DNA of 64,000 bases from Patella vulgata (taxonomy: Eukaryota; Mollusca; Gastropoda; Patellidae): contig NC_065885.2 in the NCBI RefSeq assembly GCF_932274485.2, positions 38,081,062-38,145,061 on the forward strand, in the 5' to 3' direction. The notes below the pieces were generated by a model. The model saw only the letters and a list, made by a program, of their open reading frames with translations. It searched no databases and had not been told where the DNA came from. Both the position numbers and the translations under genes were made by a program. Positions 26,101-41,100 of this stretch are shown piece by piece. Within the stretch, counting starts at the first letter, position 1. Each line of letters begins with the position of its first letter.

Positions 26101-29100
26101 TTTTTTGATTAAAACATGTCATGTAATCGGTTTAATATTATAACATTATCCGACGCCATATTGTTTATCAGCCGGTTCACTTGATTTGCTCCGATACGGT
26201 AACCTGACCGGCGTACGCCGCCGAAGTAACCGGCTCACCTATCGGCGGACAAATCAAGCAGACCCTATAGATGTTATATTATACAAAAGATGTTTTTTGT
26301 TATATTTCACTATGTGTTGTAGATGTTTTTAGTTACATTTCATTATCAATATGTGGTGTAGAGGTTTTTACTTCTATAGATGTTTTTAGCTATATTTTAC
26401 TATAGATGTTTTTAGATTTAAATATAGATGTTTTTAGATTGATATATATATAAATTAAAAGGTTTTTAAAATCTGATAAAAATTGTGTCCTCAGCTAATA
26501 ATGTGATTTTTTGTACAATCAGGGGCCATAATCCAGGAAGTTATGGTCTGATATGTGCAAATATCCACAGGAGCTGAGATTTTTGAGATATAAACAAAAT
26601 CAGACAAAAATTGTGACCTTTAGCAGGTCCACAACCATGGTATTACATACTTCTACACAATTTGCGTTCAAGAAGCAGCCATTTTGGCGGGCAGTGATTG
26701 TCTGAGATCCTTGGGATATAAACCTGTTTTAAGTTTCATCAAAATAGGATAAAAATTGTAACCTCTAGATGGTCCACAGTCTTGATATTACATACATTCG
26801 AACTCAGCCATCATAATGGTGTAACGGTGATATATTTAAACGTTTATTAAAATCGGATAAAAATTGTGACCTTTAGAGGGACCACACACTAAAAACTAAT
26901 TAAACAAAACTTTTGTTCAATTAGGGGCCATAATCCAGGAAGTTATGGTCCCATATGCGCGAATCTCGAAAGGAACTAAAATCGTTGGGTTATAATAAAC
27001 ATATATTTCAAGTTTCATCAAAATCGGATAAAAATTGTGACCTCTAGAGTGTCTACAAGCTAAAAACTTGATTTTTCGTACAATCAGGGGTCACAATCCA
27101 TGAAGTTACGATCCGATACATGCCAATATCGAAATTTTTGGAGACAAACCTATATTTCAAGTTTTGTCAACATCGATAATAATTGTGACTTGAAGAGTGT
27201 TCACAAACAAATTGTGGACGGACACACAGGGGCGACGACAATATACATCCAAATAAAAATGTGGGCGTATAAAAAACAATGTATGGTCTAATTCTAATTA
27301 GACATTTACAGTGGCTATTAAAGATCTGTGTCCTGTAATTGGAAATTTAAGAAGAGGATATAGCAATATCAAAATGACATTAACTGCCATCAGCTAGTGC
27401 TCCTTAAAGTGAACAAACCGCTTGAATCATGTGGATAGCTGTGGTCCTTCAATACCCTGAGTTATTCACATGACTCTGATGCTGATGGTAAGATGTTGTC
27501 TAGAGAGCAGTAGTTTCTGATGGTTTGGGGCTGTCCAGGGATATACCGATTTGAAATATATCTCTTTTCTCTAATTCAAGCAACCAGGGTAGTCAATATC
27601 TACGCGTATTAACTGCTAACGGGTTAATAGGGTTGGAATGGCCTAGTGCTCTAGCTGGCCGGTCACCTTGGGTTTGCAGTCATGGTTTTGATCGCTCCTC
27701 TGAGAGTATGTGGCTTATTCCGGTTTACTCGGGTTTCCTCTCACAGGAGGAAACAAGACAAGTTGTCTGCAATATCACCATCAGTGGAAGCGGATGTTAA
27801 AGACCACCAACAATAAAAGCTAGCGGGTTCAATTGATTCACTTAATGAGATGATATATTTGCTTACCTGTGTAAGGTAGAATGTTTTCGTAGACGGTATG
27901 TGTTGCATTGCATTAACAGCACCACGGAAAGAATAAATCTGTTGATGAGGATCACCTACTAATATCTTTGTTTGACGTTGTTGTAACATAATATCAATAA
28001 CAGCTGTAAGTATATCAACATCTATAACTGAGATATACATATAAAGACCTTACTTCCGAAATATGATAAATGTCAGGAAAATATCAACTTGATGACAAAA
28101 TAAATGCCAACAACATAAAAGATCTCTATCATTGTTATTTCCTTGATTCAATCAAAAATATCATAAAGGCATTATGATCTGAGAAAAAAATAGCTCTATT
28201 TCTAAAAATGTGTTTATCTGATTGAGGTCAAATAATTCATTAAAATTTTGTACCAATGTATCCAACAAAATCAACAATTTCATGTCCCTATAAAACAAGA
28301 ATGTATTTGTGCAAATCAAAATCGTTAAATCGTTCTCAGCTCTCAATGATTTACCCTCATACTTGTCAGGCAGATTACAGTCCAACAAATATACAATATG
28401 TATAATACTCAAATATACATGTACAATATCTATAAAACTCAAATATACAATATTAAATTTATACAATTCAAATATATAACTCAAATATATACAATATGTA
28501 TACAACTTAGATATTTTGTTGTTTTTATCAAATTCTCTGATAGTCACCATATAATAGGTCTATCATCTTACTAATAATATAAAATAACATACAAGGTGTT
28601 AAGTCCTGGGCTTCATCTATCAATATTACATCATAATCAGACAGCTGGGGTTCCTGTAACTGATAAAGTTTAAGATAACCATCATGTGTCATTCCTATTT
28701 TCTTGTCATTATAATCTTTCATTCTTCTCCACAGGTAGGCAGCATCATTTACATAGATCTGAAAATATCAAGTGGTAAATGAAATGAAATGAAATGAAAT
28801 GGGGTTTAACGTCCTACTGTTCTGCTCCTAACCTGGGCTAATGAAGACGGGCATACACCATACAGTGTGCTATGAGGGAAATTTTGCCTGGGCAGTGGCA
28901 CTACGGCCTACTCTTATATCGAATTTCAACTGCCAAGGGATCTTTTACGTGCACACCAATGTGTACACGGGACCTCATTTTTTCGTCCCATCCGAACGAC
29001 TAGACAGCTGTCCTTGTCAGGCCCTCCATCCTGCATCACTGACAAGAGGAAATCACGCCGGAAAATCTGAATGAACTTTCTCGGCCAATGCAGGGATCGA

Positions 29101-32100
29101 ACACCCGACCTCCAGGCTAGCAAGCCAGTGTCTTACCCACTTAGCCACGAGATCCCCATATCAAGTGGTGAATACTTAAAGATGGGTTCCCGCATACAAA
29201 CTCGGTGATTTAATGGTATATATGGACCAAAAACATATTCAAACTAATTAATTTGTCATAATTATGCTTCAAATCCTTCTCAAACATTGTAATTGCGAAG
29301 GAATGCCCTGCTATTAAAATTCGATCAAACCAGGTCATGTTTACGTCACGTCTTGGGAGTCAGAGGAGAATTCATTGCACACATAAGACGATGTTGTCTT
29401 TAATCGCTTACTATTTATTACAAATATTGAACCCTAATTAAATTCTCGGATTATCCACTACCCCCGTCTTTTTCGGTCATTTTTATCTCAGAAAGTATTG
29501 TACGTTTAACTCTTCATAAAGTTTATCTACTTGTACATCAAGTGCTCAATGTTCGCTTGTGACCTTTGACATCACGTGTGCAGAAGTTCTTAATCGTCGG
29601 GCTGTTGATTAGGGAAACCCTTACATTTTTGTCCTGTATACGCTTCATGAGTGTTTTTCGGGGAATCCAGTATTTTTCTAGTAAGATTGGATATCTCTAC
29701 TTTCCATATATACCAAAATTTCCATACTTTTATTGGAAATAAACACCCGACAAATACTTTTCTGGGAACCCATCTTTAATCAAATGGACAATATCAATAT
29801 CAATATCAATAGCATCCTATTCAAATTAATCCTATTCCTATCCTCACCTTATGTAAAGATAGGTTGCCAGGCAATGAAACATACACCCACATTTCTATAA
29901 ATTTAGAGTCAATCGGATATTAACTCTAGTCTATAGAGTGTCCACAAGATTGTGATCAAGGGTCATAACTCTGGCAGTAATTATTGGAAATTGTTGAAAA
30001 TCAAAATAGGATTCCTTGTCTCATGACCTTAAACACTGTGTATCGATTTAAAGTCAATCGGGTATTAACTTTAGCCTATAGAGGATGGGCGGGTCGACGG
30101 CAATATACAACCACATTTCAATGTAGGCATATAAAAACAACAATGTCTTTCCAGAATGAAATCTTTATACCGGTATTGGTTTCTTACCAGTGAAACTAGA
30201 AGGGACCATAGGTTTTCTCACGGTTTGTCTTGTCATTTTTGTTTTCCAATTCTTTTCATTTGATTAAACTTTTGAGATATTTTGATTGATCAATTTTGCA
30301 TTTCATGGGATTCCGTTAATTTTTACTGAATTATGGCCCATATCCTTATCAGTTGACATAAAGTCAATATAAATTATGTTTTTCAGTATTTATGTAGGTT
30401 TAACTTCAAAGTATTTGAATTGATCGAAGAATTGGTGCATGTACAGATAGTAGTGTTACAAATGAAGTAGGCGTTTATAGAATTCTGTTAATCTTTGACA
30501 GAATTATGACCCTTTGTTGACTTAAAAAGTCAATGAAAATTCTTTTTATTGTCCTCATGATGAAAAGTTAAAATCAACAGAAATGTTACCATACAACTTC
30601 TGTGTAAAATCAATTTGCCTGTTTTATCCCCAAAATCTGGACAGACCAAAAGACACAGGTGAAGACAATAAATGTGGGTGTATAAAACGTTCTTAAAAAG
30701 AGATGCATAACCTTGTTAGGTTATATAAAATTTTAGGACTATGCAATTTAATCACACACAGTAAGCCATCATTTGAACAAAACAGGTTTTAAATATGCTT
30801 ACACAGTAGAAAATTGCTATCAAAGGAAATCTAAATTAACTAAACTTAGCTAGGAAGATTAGCAATTCAAGTAATGTACCGATATATTCCCAAATATAGT
30901 TATAATAACACATTTAAAGGAATAGCAGGACCACTCACAAAGTGTTACTCTTTTTAAACAATAACTGTTAAGTCCTTCAGGCAGGTGAAACAATACTTAA
31001 ATCAAACATTATATTCAGAGTGTTACTCTGACATTCCAGAAATCAGAATATATCTTAAAAAGAGTTCTTATCTTGACAAATAAAATCTACCAAATTATTG
31101 CCCTCAGGCCAAGTTTGAACTACATGATCTGATGAGAGGCATGGAAGTAATTACTTCTGTATTTGAGTTAAATACAACGAATCTGGAAGAATTCATGAAA
31201 TTCATACAATTAATATAATCATATGTTCATGTACATGGTACAGTATATTTAACAAGCATTCTGAAAGTACCCTAAAGGCTCATACAAATTTTGCAATGCA
31301 TGCTGATACCGTGAATACATTTTGCGAAAATATTAACCAGATAAATAATTTTTAAGTATAGATGAAATAAATTCTGTAAAACTCATTTTTCCCTTTATTA
31401 GTCTATATCTCTATTATGTAAAACAGTACAATAAATTTCAATCAAATACTTCAAAGTTTAACCTAAAATATTTCTTAACCAATGGTTACCAGATAAGACA
31501 CGTACACATTTTGCAAGAGATGGACTGAGAAGTGAGAACAAGCTAAACAAAAACACGATTTTTTGTACAATCATGGGACATTATAATCAAGTTACAGTAC
31601 GATATGCATGAATATAGAAAGGAACCAAGATCTTTTTCATTGAAACTGGATAGAAATTATGACCTCTAGCGAGTCCACAACCTTGGTATTACATACTTTT
31701 AGACTATTTGCGTACAAGGAGTGGCCATTTTGGCCGGATTTTTATGACATTTATACTCAATATTCATTGAGGTGTAACGGTGATATACTTGAACAGTTTT
31801 TAAAATTTAATGCAAATTGTGACTTCTAGAGGGTCAACAAGCTAAAAACGTGATTATTTTAACAATCAGGGGTCATAATCCAGCAAGTTACGTTCCAATA
31901 TGTGTGATTATGAACCAAGATTTTTGGAATATAAAGATATGCTTTAAGTTTCATCAAAATTGGATCATAATTGTGACCTCTAGAGGGTCCACAACCTTGA
32001 TATGACATACTTTTACACTTTTTGTGTTCGAGGAGCGGTCATTTTATCCTGCATTTTCGGTCTCATTTTCACGAAATTTGAACTCAATTTTCATTATGGT

Positions 32101-35100
32101 GTAACATAAACGTTTTTTTAAAATCAGATAAAGATAGGTTGCCAGGCAACAAAACAAACGCCCACAGCAGCTAAATCGGTCGACAAGGGTTGTCACATAT
32201 TATTCTTTTGTAGGTAATTAGGGGCATTTAATAGACAATTTCATACAGATGACATTATAATTTTCGTCGTTTGAGGGTTCACAAGGTTCTAAAAACTAAA
32301 ACAAGGGCCGTAACTCTGGAAGTAATCTACAGAAATTGTTGAAATTCGACAGGCTTTTTCGTTTTACTAATTCAAATAATGCATGAAAATTTCATACAGA
32401 TCGGATAACTTTTGTCATTCAAATGTTCACAAGGTTCAACAAAGTAAAACAAGGGCCATAACTCTAGAAGTAATTGACGGAAATTGCTGACATTCAATAG
32501 GCTTCCTCATTTCACTAATTTAAATGGTGCATATGAATTTCAAACAGATCGGATGATAACTGTTGTCATTAGAGCATTCACAAGATTCAACAAAGTGAAA
32601 CAAGGGCAATAACTCTAGTTGTAATTAACGGAAATTGCTGAAATTCAATAGGCTTCTTTGTTTTAATAATTTAAATGATGCATATAAATTTCATACAGAT
32701 AGGTTGATAACTTTTGTCGTTAGAGCGTTCACAAGGTACAACAAAGTGAAACAAGGGCCATAACTCCAAAAGAAATTAATGAAAGTTATTGAAATTAAAT
32801 AGGCTTCTTATCTCACTAATGCAAACAACATATATCAATTTTAAAACAATCAGATGATAAATGTAGTCTGTAGAGTGTTACAAAAAATTGTGGATGACGG
32901 ACCGACAGGCGGACGGACGGACAGGGGCGACAGCAATATACGATCACATTTCTATGTGGGCGTATAAAAATTGTGACCTCTAGTGGGACCATAAGCTAAA
33001 AACATGATTTTTCGTACAATCAGGGGCCATAACCCAGGAAGTTATAGTCTGATATGCGCGAATATCTAAAGGAACCAAAATCTTTGGGTGATAAACATAC
33101 ATTTCAAGTTTCATCAAAATCGGATAAAAATTGTGACCTCTAGAATGTCCACAAGCTAAAAATGTGATTTTTCATACAATAAGGGGCCATAATCCATGAA
33201 GTGACGGTCCGATACATGCCAATTTCGAAAGGAACGAGATCTTTGGGAGATATACCTATATTTCAAGTTTCGTTAAAAATCAGATAAAAATTGTGACCTG
33301 TAGAGTGTCCACAAATTAAATGTGAACGGACAGACGTACAGGGGCGATGACAATATACATTCACATTAAAGTGTGGGCGTATAAAAAAAAAAAAGTAATT
33401 TTCATTTGAACTGAAGTCAATACACGGCCATAATTTACTAAAAAATCAACTGGAATCCCATGAAACGCAAACTTGATCAGTGTGTCAACCAGGGAAGTCG
33501 TTCTACCAGGATTGTCAAGCGTTCGACAGAGAATATGCCCAATCGGACATCAAGATATGGTAATTCATATTCAACAAAAATATTGACTGTACTGAGCGTA
33601 TAACTATTATTAATCTTGATTATTGTTGATAATGGGAGAGATTACATGTATTTAAGTGATCAAACCTTTCACATGTATGACGTGGTACATCTACCTTGAT
33701 TAATTACTTAATCTGCATTGATTGATTTACTTAATCTCCATGATTTTTCTATCTTAACCTGTCTTCATTAGTCCAGTCAGTGCATAAAAATAGGGCATTA
33801 AACCCCCACTTCATGTCATCTCTATATCTTAATCTGGAAAACATTTTGGTGTTTCTCCTTTGTCAAACAATTTAATCCCCTTGATGTCGGTCAATGAAAT
33901 GTAAAAATCAGTCAAAGATTATTACTTGTTGATTAGGAAGCCAATCAACTTGTCAGCTAATCTCGATCCAAGTAAATTGTAGAAACAGTGATTTTGATAA
34001 TCTCGTAAACATACAAGCTTCATAATTATTTATAGCATTACATCCAGTAAGAAACCTACTGATAGCGCAAATTATTTTCTATAATCAGGGAAATAAAATA
34101 TTGCTGATGTCAATTGTGAGCACACAATAATTTTTATCTGTAACCATTTACCATAGCCATAAGAAACACCAGTTAACTTATTTTCCATAATGAACAACTT
34201 CTGTGTCCACGCTCGCGCATGGAAATCATCGCTTTGGTTAATTTTGCAGAAGAATGTCTCAGTTGTTACATGCATGAATAACAAACAATAAGACCTGATA
34301 AAAAGAAGATTAAACCCTGTTTAGACATCATTGAATATTCTTATCATGGACATTTCGCTCAAAGTTTTTATTGTATAAACGAAGACACATAATTGTTGAG
34401 AAATATTACTTACTTGGAACTTAAAGCAAGTATGTGAATTAAATATGAACGTTAGCCACACAAATGCAAATACATCCACAAAACAGCTATGTCTCAACAG
34501 CGGCTTATCCGATAGGAAAACTTAGATGTTGACCAATTTTAATAGGTCTAGGATCCTTCAAGTAATCTAATCTCAATTGTATTCACAAACTTTTCAGGAC
34601 AAATAATATATCCCTGTGACAGAATATCTGAATATCAGTATAGGGTTCATTGGATGAACTTTATCCTATCATAAGCCTAACTCTTCAAACAAAATTTGAA
34701 AAAAAACTATAGCATATATACATGTATCGCATTAAAAGGATTTCGGACAAGGGGGATGAATCAATAGGGTTCTTCCTCCCATGAACCTAGCTCTTCAAAA
34801 AAAAATTTGCAAAAAATCTGTTAAAATATGTAGCCTTTATCGAATTAACAAGGGGAGATAACTCAGGAACAAAAGGTTGCTAACCTGTGTATCACACCCC
34901 TCACAAATAGAAGCATGATACCAAATATAGACACAGTTTATCAGGACATCAATGCAATTAGAATGCATAGTATCATCTGCTAATAAAAGGATAATAAAGA
35001 ATATATGAAAATGGATTTAACGTCCTACTTTTCTGCTTCATCTGAGCTAATTAAGACAGAGATATGCTATGCAGTTTTATATTAGGAAAATTTTGGCAAT

Positions 35101-38100
35101 ACAGCAGTGCTATGGCCTACTCTTATATAAAATTCCAACTGTCAAGGATTCTTTAACGTGCATGCCAGGGACTTCATTTTTTTGTCCCATCTGAATGACC
35201 AGACACTGTTCCTTGCAAGGCCCTCTATCCTGGACCACGACCAAGGGGAAACCCAGAATATCACGAGGAACTTTCTGTGCCACCACTGGGATTGAACCCA
35301 GGACCTCCAAGTTTATGCACCAGAACCTTACTCACTAAGCCAGTATACATAAGGAGAAACAACAAGTTTACAGTATTTATAAGTTCAGAAACTTTAATTA
35401 CCAATTTTGAAGAGTCTTCTATAACTTTTATGACACCATCATCATTTCTATGGAAACTAGGAGCATGGTCTATGTTAACTGTCTTATCAGATGAAGAAAG
35501 AAAGTTGTTGAGAGTTTCTAAGACAAACTTGGCTCTGACATACAGATTTTCTCCTTTAATATTCTGAAGCTCCATGGCGACACTATAGACTTTCAAGCCA
35601 TACGAATTGAGTTTATTGGCTGCTTTATATCTGTAATTAAAATAAAATTGGTTTGATTCATGTCAAAATAAAGCATTGATATTATTCGATTTTATGTGTT
35701 ATTCTGATTAGTGATAACGCAGAAGTGTTTACTGATTTTAGTTTATAAACTTGGGCTTACTGTGTTGACAGTGGAATACCAAATCAGTTATATCTCAACA
35801 CTGGTTGGAATGAAACGAAAAACAAAGATAGGTTGCCAGGTAACGAAACATACGCCCACAGCAGCTAAATCATCTGGTGGTGGGTCGACAAGGGTTGTCG
35901 CATATTTATCATGAAATTTGACAGGCTGTTTCGTTTTACAAATTTAAATAATGAATATAAATTTCATACAGATCGGATGATAACTTTTGTCATTCGAACA
36001 TTCACAAAGTAAAACAAAGGCCATAACTTTAGAAATAATTGACGGAAATTGCTGAAATTCAATAAACCTCCGTTCCACAAATTTAAATGATGCATATAAA
36101 TTTCATACATATCACATGATTACTTTCATCAATCGAGCATTAACAAGGTTGAACACAGTGAAACAAGGACCATTATTGTAAGATTTCTGAAATTCAAAAG
36201 GCTTTGTGGTTTCACTAATCTAAATGATGCATATAAATTTCATACAGATCAGATGATAACTTTTGGCATTCAACAAGGTTCAACAAAGTGAAACAAGACA
36301 TAATAAACAGAAATTGCTGAAATTCAACAGGCTTCTTCGTTTCACTAATCTAAATAATGCATATAAATTTGGAGTCCAACACTGAAACTATTCAATTGTT
36401 TTTCAGATAACTAGTATCATTATGTATAACAATTGTTGTGAAAATAAATCGGAGAGATTTCGATTTGACAGTTTTTACGTATTTTTGAAACAGGTTTCAA
36501 AGTGTGTTGGTTCTGTTATGCAAGATCATTTTCGATGTTCCAAAGTAAAAGTTTGGTGCTAAGACCACCTAAAGATAAATTTTAAATGTTCCCATTATTA
36601 ATTAGAACAGATTTCGCTTTAGTTTATATATTTTACGTTGACATTTAATCGCTTTAAATCTTCCTAGTGCAAAAACGGTAAATTTCACCTTTTGACCTCC
36701 AGGGTCACTAAGACTAAAAGTGAATTTTGCAAGTTTACATTTTTATTGAAAGTGTGATTACTTTCAATAATTTTCAGCATATTTTCATGATACATGAATG
36801 ACTGGCATTTCCTTTCAGTGCAAATGAACTCATTTGACCTTTGCTCCCGAATATCTTTGTTAATGTGAACACATTGAACACAACGCGCGAAAATGTCCAA
36901 AAATATTACAAACTTGAAAAAAGTCGCGTTTTAACATCTTTCCAGGGCAGATTGCAGAACCTTGGCGTTTGTTTATAACATGCTCAAAAACAAACGCTGT
37001 GACTCGTCGATCATTTGCGATCATGGAGACCACAGCGCGATATCTGGCGTTTCCACCAATGAACCAGCCACTATTGGCCATGGCTACGATAGCCCTTCAA
37101 AACTATAAAATTGTACAACCAGTGCAGAATAATGCGCACGTAGAGAAGCCACATAATCTCATGATTGATGTTATAGAGTTGAATCCAACCAACTGTCATA
37201 TTAAATAAAAACAGCATAGAAATTACGTAAATCCTCAATGTACCTGTTGGGAGAAAAATGCATTCTAATTTTTTTATAGCGGTGTTACGGCCTCGTGGGA
37301 ATTGTAGAAATAAAACCTAGAGATTGCAACTCGATTATCACAGGTAGACATTTTAGCTTGAAAGCGCGAGACTTGGTATTCGCGACAATCAAGGAATCTG
37401 ATAGGCTCACAAGTTGGGCTTGTACCCAATCGAAATTAGTGCCGCAAGATGTACGTAGTTAAAGCGAGATCAAGCCTTCTATTGAAGATGGTGGGTCCAC
37501 AACCTTGGTATTACATACTTTTACACTATTTACGTACAAGGAGCGGCAGCTTGGGTCAGATTTTTATGAAATTTGAACTCGACCTCCATTGAGGTGTAAC
37601 GGTGATATATTTAAACATCTATTAAAACTGAATACAAATTGTGACTTCTAGTGGGTACACAAGCTAACCAGTGGCTGCCAGGCAGGATACGCCCACATTT
37701 TGCAAGAGAACAAGCTAAAAACAAAAATGTTTTTTTGTACAATCAGGGACCATAATCCAGAAAGTTATGGTCTGAAATGTGCAAATATCAAAAGGGACAG
37801 AGATTTTTGGAATATAAAGATATGTTTAAAGTTTCATCAAAATCAGATAAAAATTGTGACATCTAGAGGGGCTATAACCTTTGTATTACAAACTTATACA
37901 CAATTTGCGTACAAAGAATGGCCATTTTGTCCAGCAGTTTCATTTCGATTTTCCCGAAATTCCAATTCAACCTTCATTATGGTGGAATGGTGATATATCT
38001 AAACAGATTTTAAAATCTGAAAAAAATTTGTGACCAATCAGGGGTCATAATCCAGGAAGTTATGTTTGGATATGTGTGATTATCAAAAGGAACAAAGATC

Positions 38101-41100
38101 TTTATGACAAAAACATATATTTAAAGTTTCATCCAAATTGGATAAAAACTGTGACCTTTAGAGGGCCCACAACCTTGATATGCCATATTTTTACACTATT
38201 TGAGTACAAGGGGCGACCATTTTTGTCCGGCAGTTTTGGTCTGATTTTCACGAATTCCCAACTCAACCATCATTAGGGTGTAACGGTGATATATAAGAAC
38301 GTTTTTTTAAATCGGATAATAATTGTGACCTCTTGTGACAAGCTAAAAACGTGTTTTTTCGTACAATCAGAGGACACAATTCACAAAGTTACGATCTGTA
38401 ATGCGCAAATATCGAAAGACACCAAGAAATTTGGGTTATAAATATGCATTTCAAGTTTTATCAAAATCAGATGAAAATTGTGACCTCTCGAGTGTCCACA
38501 AGCTAAAGACATGATTTTTCGAACAATCAAGGCCCATAAACTATGAAGTTATGGTCCGACACATGGTAATATAGAAAGGAACCGAGATCTTTGGGAGATA
38601 GATCTATAATTAAAGTTTCGTCAAAATAGCATAAAAATGTGACTTGTAGAGTGTCAACAAACAAATTGCGGACCGATGGACAGGGGCGATGGCATAATAC
38701 GTCCATGTGAAATTGTGGGCGTATAAAAATCTGTGCACAGCTTCGTCTCAACTACTTCACAATATAAATAATGATTAATGATAACAATAACACATGACAC
38801 AATTATATGGAATACAAGTTACTTGAAAGGTTTATTTCTGGAGACGTTTTGACGAGAGACAAGAGAACCCTTGGCGAAACATAGCCAGAAATAAATCTTT
38901 TGAGTAACTTGTATTCCATATAATCGTGTCATGTGTTATTCAATCCAGTTACTAAATGCCGCTCAAACAAATGAATGAAATAAAATGGAGTTTAATGCCC
39001 TACCGTTCGGCTCTGAACTGGGCTAATGAAGACAGGCATACACCATACAGTGTGCTACGAGGGAAATTTTGCCCAGACAGCAGCACTACGGTCTCTCTTA
39101 TATCGAATTCCAACTGTCAAGGGATCTTTTAAGTGCACACCAATGTGTACACAAGACCTTGGTTTTTCTTCCCATCCGAACGACTAGACAGCTGTCCTTC
39201 TCAGGCCCTCCGTCCTGCATCACTGACAAGGGGGAACCACGTCGGAGTATCTGGATGAACTTTCTCGGCCAATGCAGTGATCAAACACCCAACCTCAAAC
39301 AATTTATGCTGATAACAATGATGGGCATAAAGAACACATTTTTTCAGATTTTTAATATTAAAAGAACACAATGTGAAGCCATACTGTTCACTTTGAAGCC
39401 GTAGATATATTATTGTGAACAAAGGAATAGTGTTACATATTTCTGTAAATATTTTTGAAAAGTTTACTTGATTTAATATCAGTGTAACATCTGATCATCA
39501 CTGATTGTTGTTGATTAAGTATTCAGTTTAATGTCTTGTTGTTTGTTCACCTATTTCTTGAATATAATACCCATATTCATTCTCTTCTTTCGGAGAGAGG
39601 TCATAATACAAGCCTTTATCCCTGTCAATTTTTGAATAAAATATTTATTAAAAAAACAATATATTACCTTCTTCCTGTAACTCCAAATGCCAACCCATGC
39701 CCTGTTTTAATAGTGACGTTGGACGGAAATTTAGTCTTTGCATGTTCACAAACAGATCTGAAAACGATATAAAATTGAATTAAGAAATCTAAACTAGACT
39801 ACATGTATGTAAAAAGAGGCAAAAAACAACATTTTTAGACTACATGTATGTAAAAAGAGGCAAAAAACAACATTTTTAAAAACACAATTTCCATCACAGA
39901 TATATTTTTATCAATATATTTTATAGTGAATCTTGTTGATATTAAAGAGGAAATTACAGATATATTTTGGTAAATAAAATTGGTTAATTCTATGTGGAAG
40001 ACTCCCAGAATCCTTTATTCTAGTCTAGTCCTGAAACCCTATTATATTTTTCAAAAGCCAACATCGAGATGTCAAGGGGGAGTTGAAGAATTTGATTTGT
40101 GTACTTAAACAATCTGTCTTTTTTTAGTTACAGTGAAATCCTGTTTCACAACCAACTCAGTATTACGGCCAACTCACATATACGACCACATATTAAAAGA
40201 ATCAATTTTTTTCTTCTTATAAATTGTGCTCAGTAATATGGGCAACTTACTATTACGGATTACGACCACTGAAGCCAGCCCCAGTCAATTTCATTGTTTT
40301 TGTCACTCGCGATAACAATCAAACAGTCAAGGTTGATTGATTTAATTGCAGCTGCTAATCTTTCTTTGTTGGTTTCATTTTTTTTTAAACAAAGAAATTA
40401 ATAATGGTTAAGTAGAGCTGGGTGATATTTTGTTTAATGATGAATAAATACTGTTATAAACTCCCGAGTGTTCATTTCAAGCCATCACGTGACTTCTTGC
40501 TCAATTTTCCAAATGATCGGTACTGTTAGAATTATCCCCGCTTTTGTTCAATTTCTATTTTTCTTGATGAATAGATTATATCGATACTTTGATTTTTCAA
40601 AGGAATCATTGATTTTGTGATTGAAATAAATGTTAATAAAGCAGAAATGTAAATAATGCGAATTATATTGAGAGTACCGCCAGGTGATTATCGATGTGTC
40701 ACGGCGGTCTGTGATCCGAAAAAACGCTCTTTGACTTTATTAATGGACGCCTTTTGAGACAGCACTGATGTTTTATAGTTTAAATAAGTATTCTTGAATT
40801 TAAAATTCATTTTCAAGAATGCATACGCCTAAATGAGGAAAATGAGTTTTCAAGGGTAAATGAATATCCTATCGGACCCGTACTGCCGTAGCTATAAAGA
40901 CACACACACAGCCGATAGTATAACACAAACTTTTTTATGCTTTTTCCTTTTATATGCCTCCATCATATGTAAATAATCTTAACCCTTGTCCTGCGGTACA
41001 CAGATTATTCTGGGTTGGCACGAGGCCTCCATATACGGCACCCAGAATATTACGGGATTACCGATTGTATTTATTTCCGGACGTTTTTATAGAGTTAACT

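Noticed and set aside
36860-37208. Small gene in a less AT-rich patch within an FBH1 intron
   Set aside because: ORFs on both strands overlap, neither resembles a known protein, and no exon-like borders were found.
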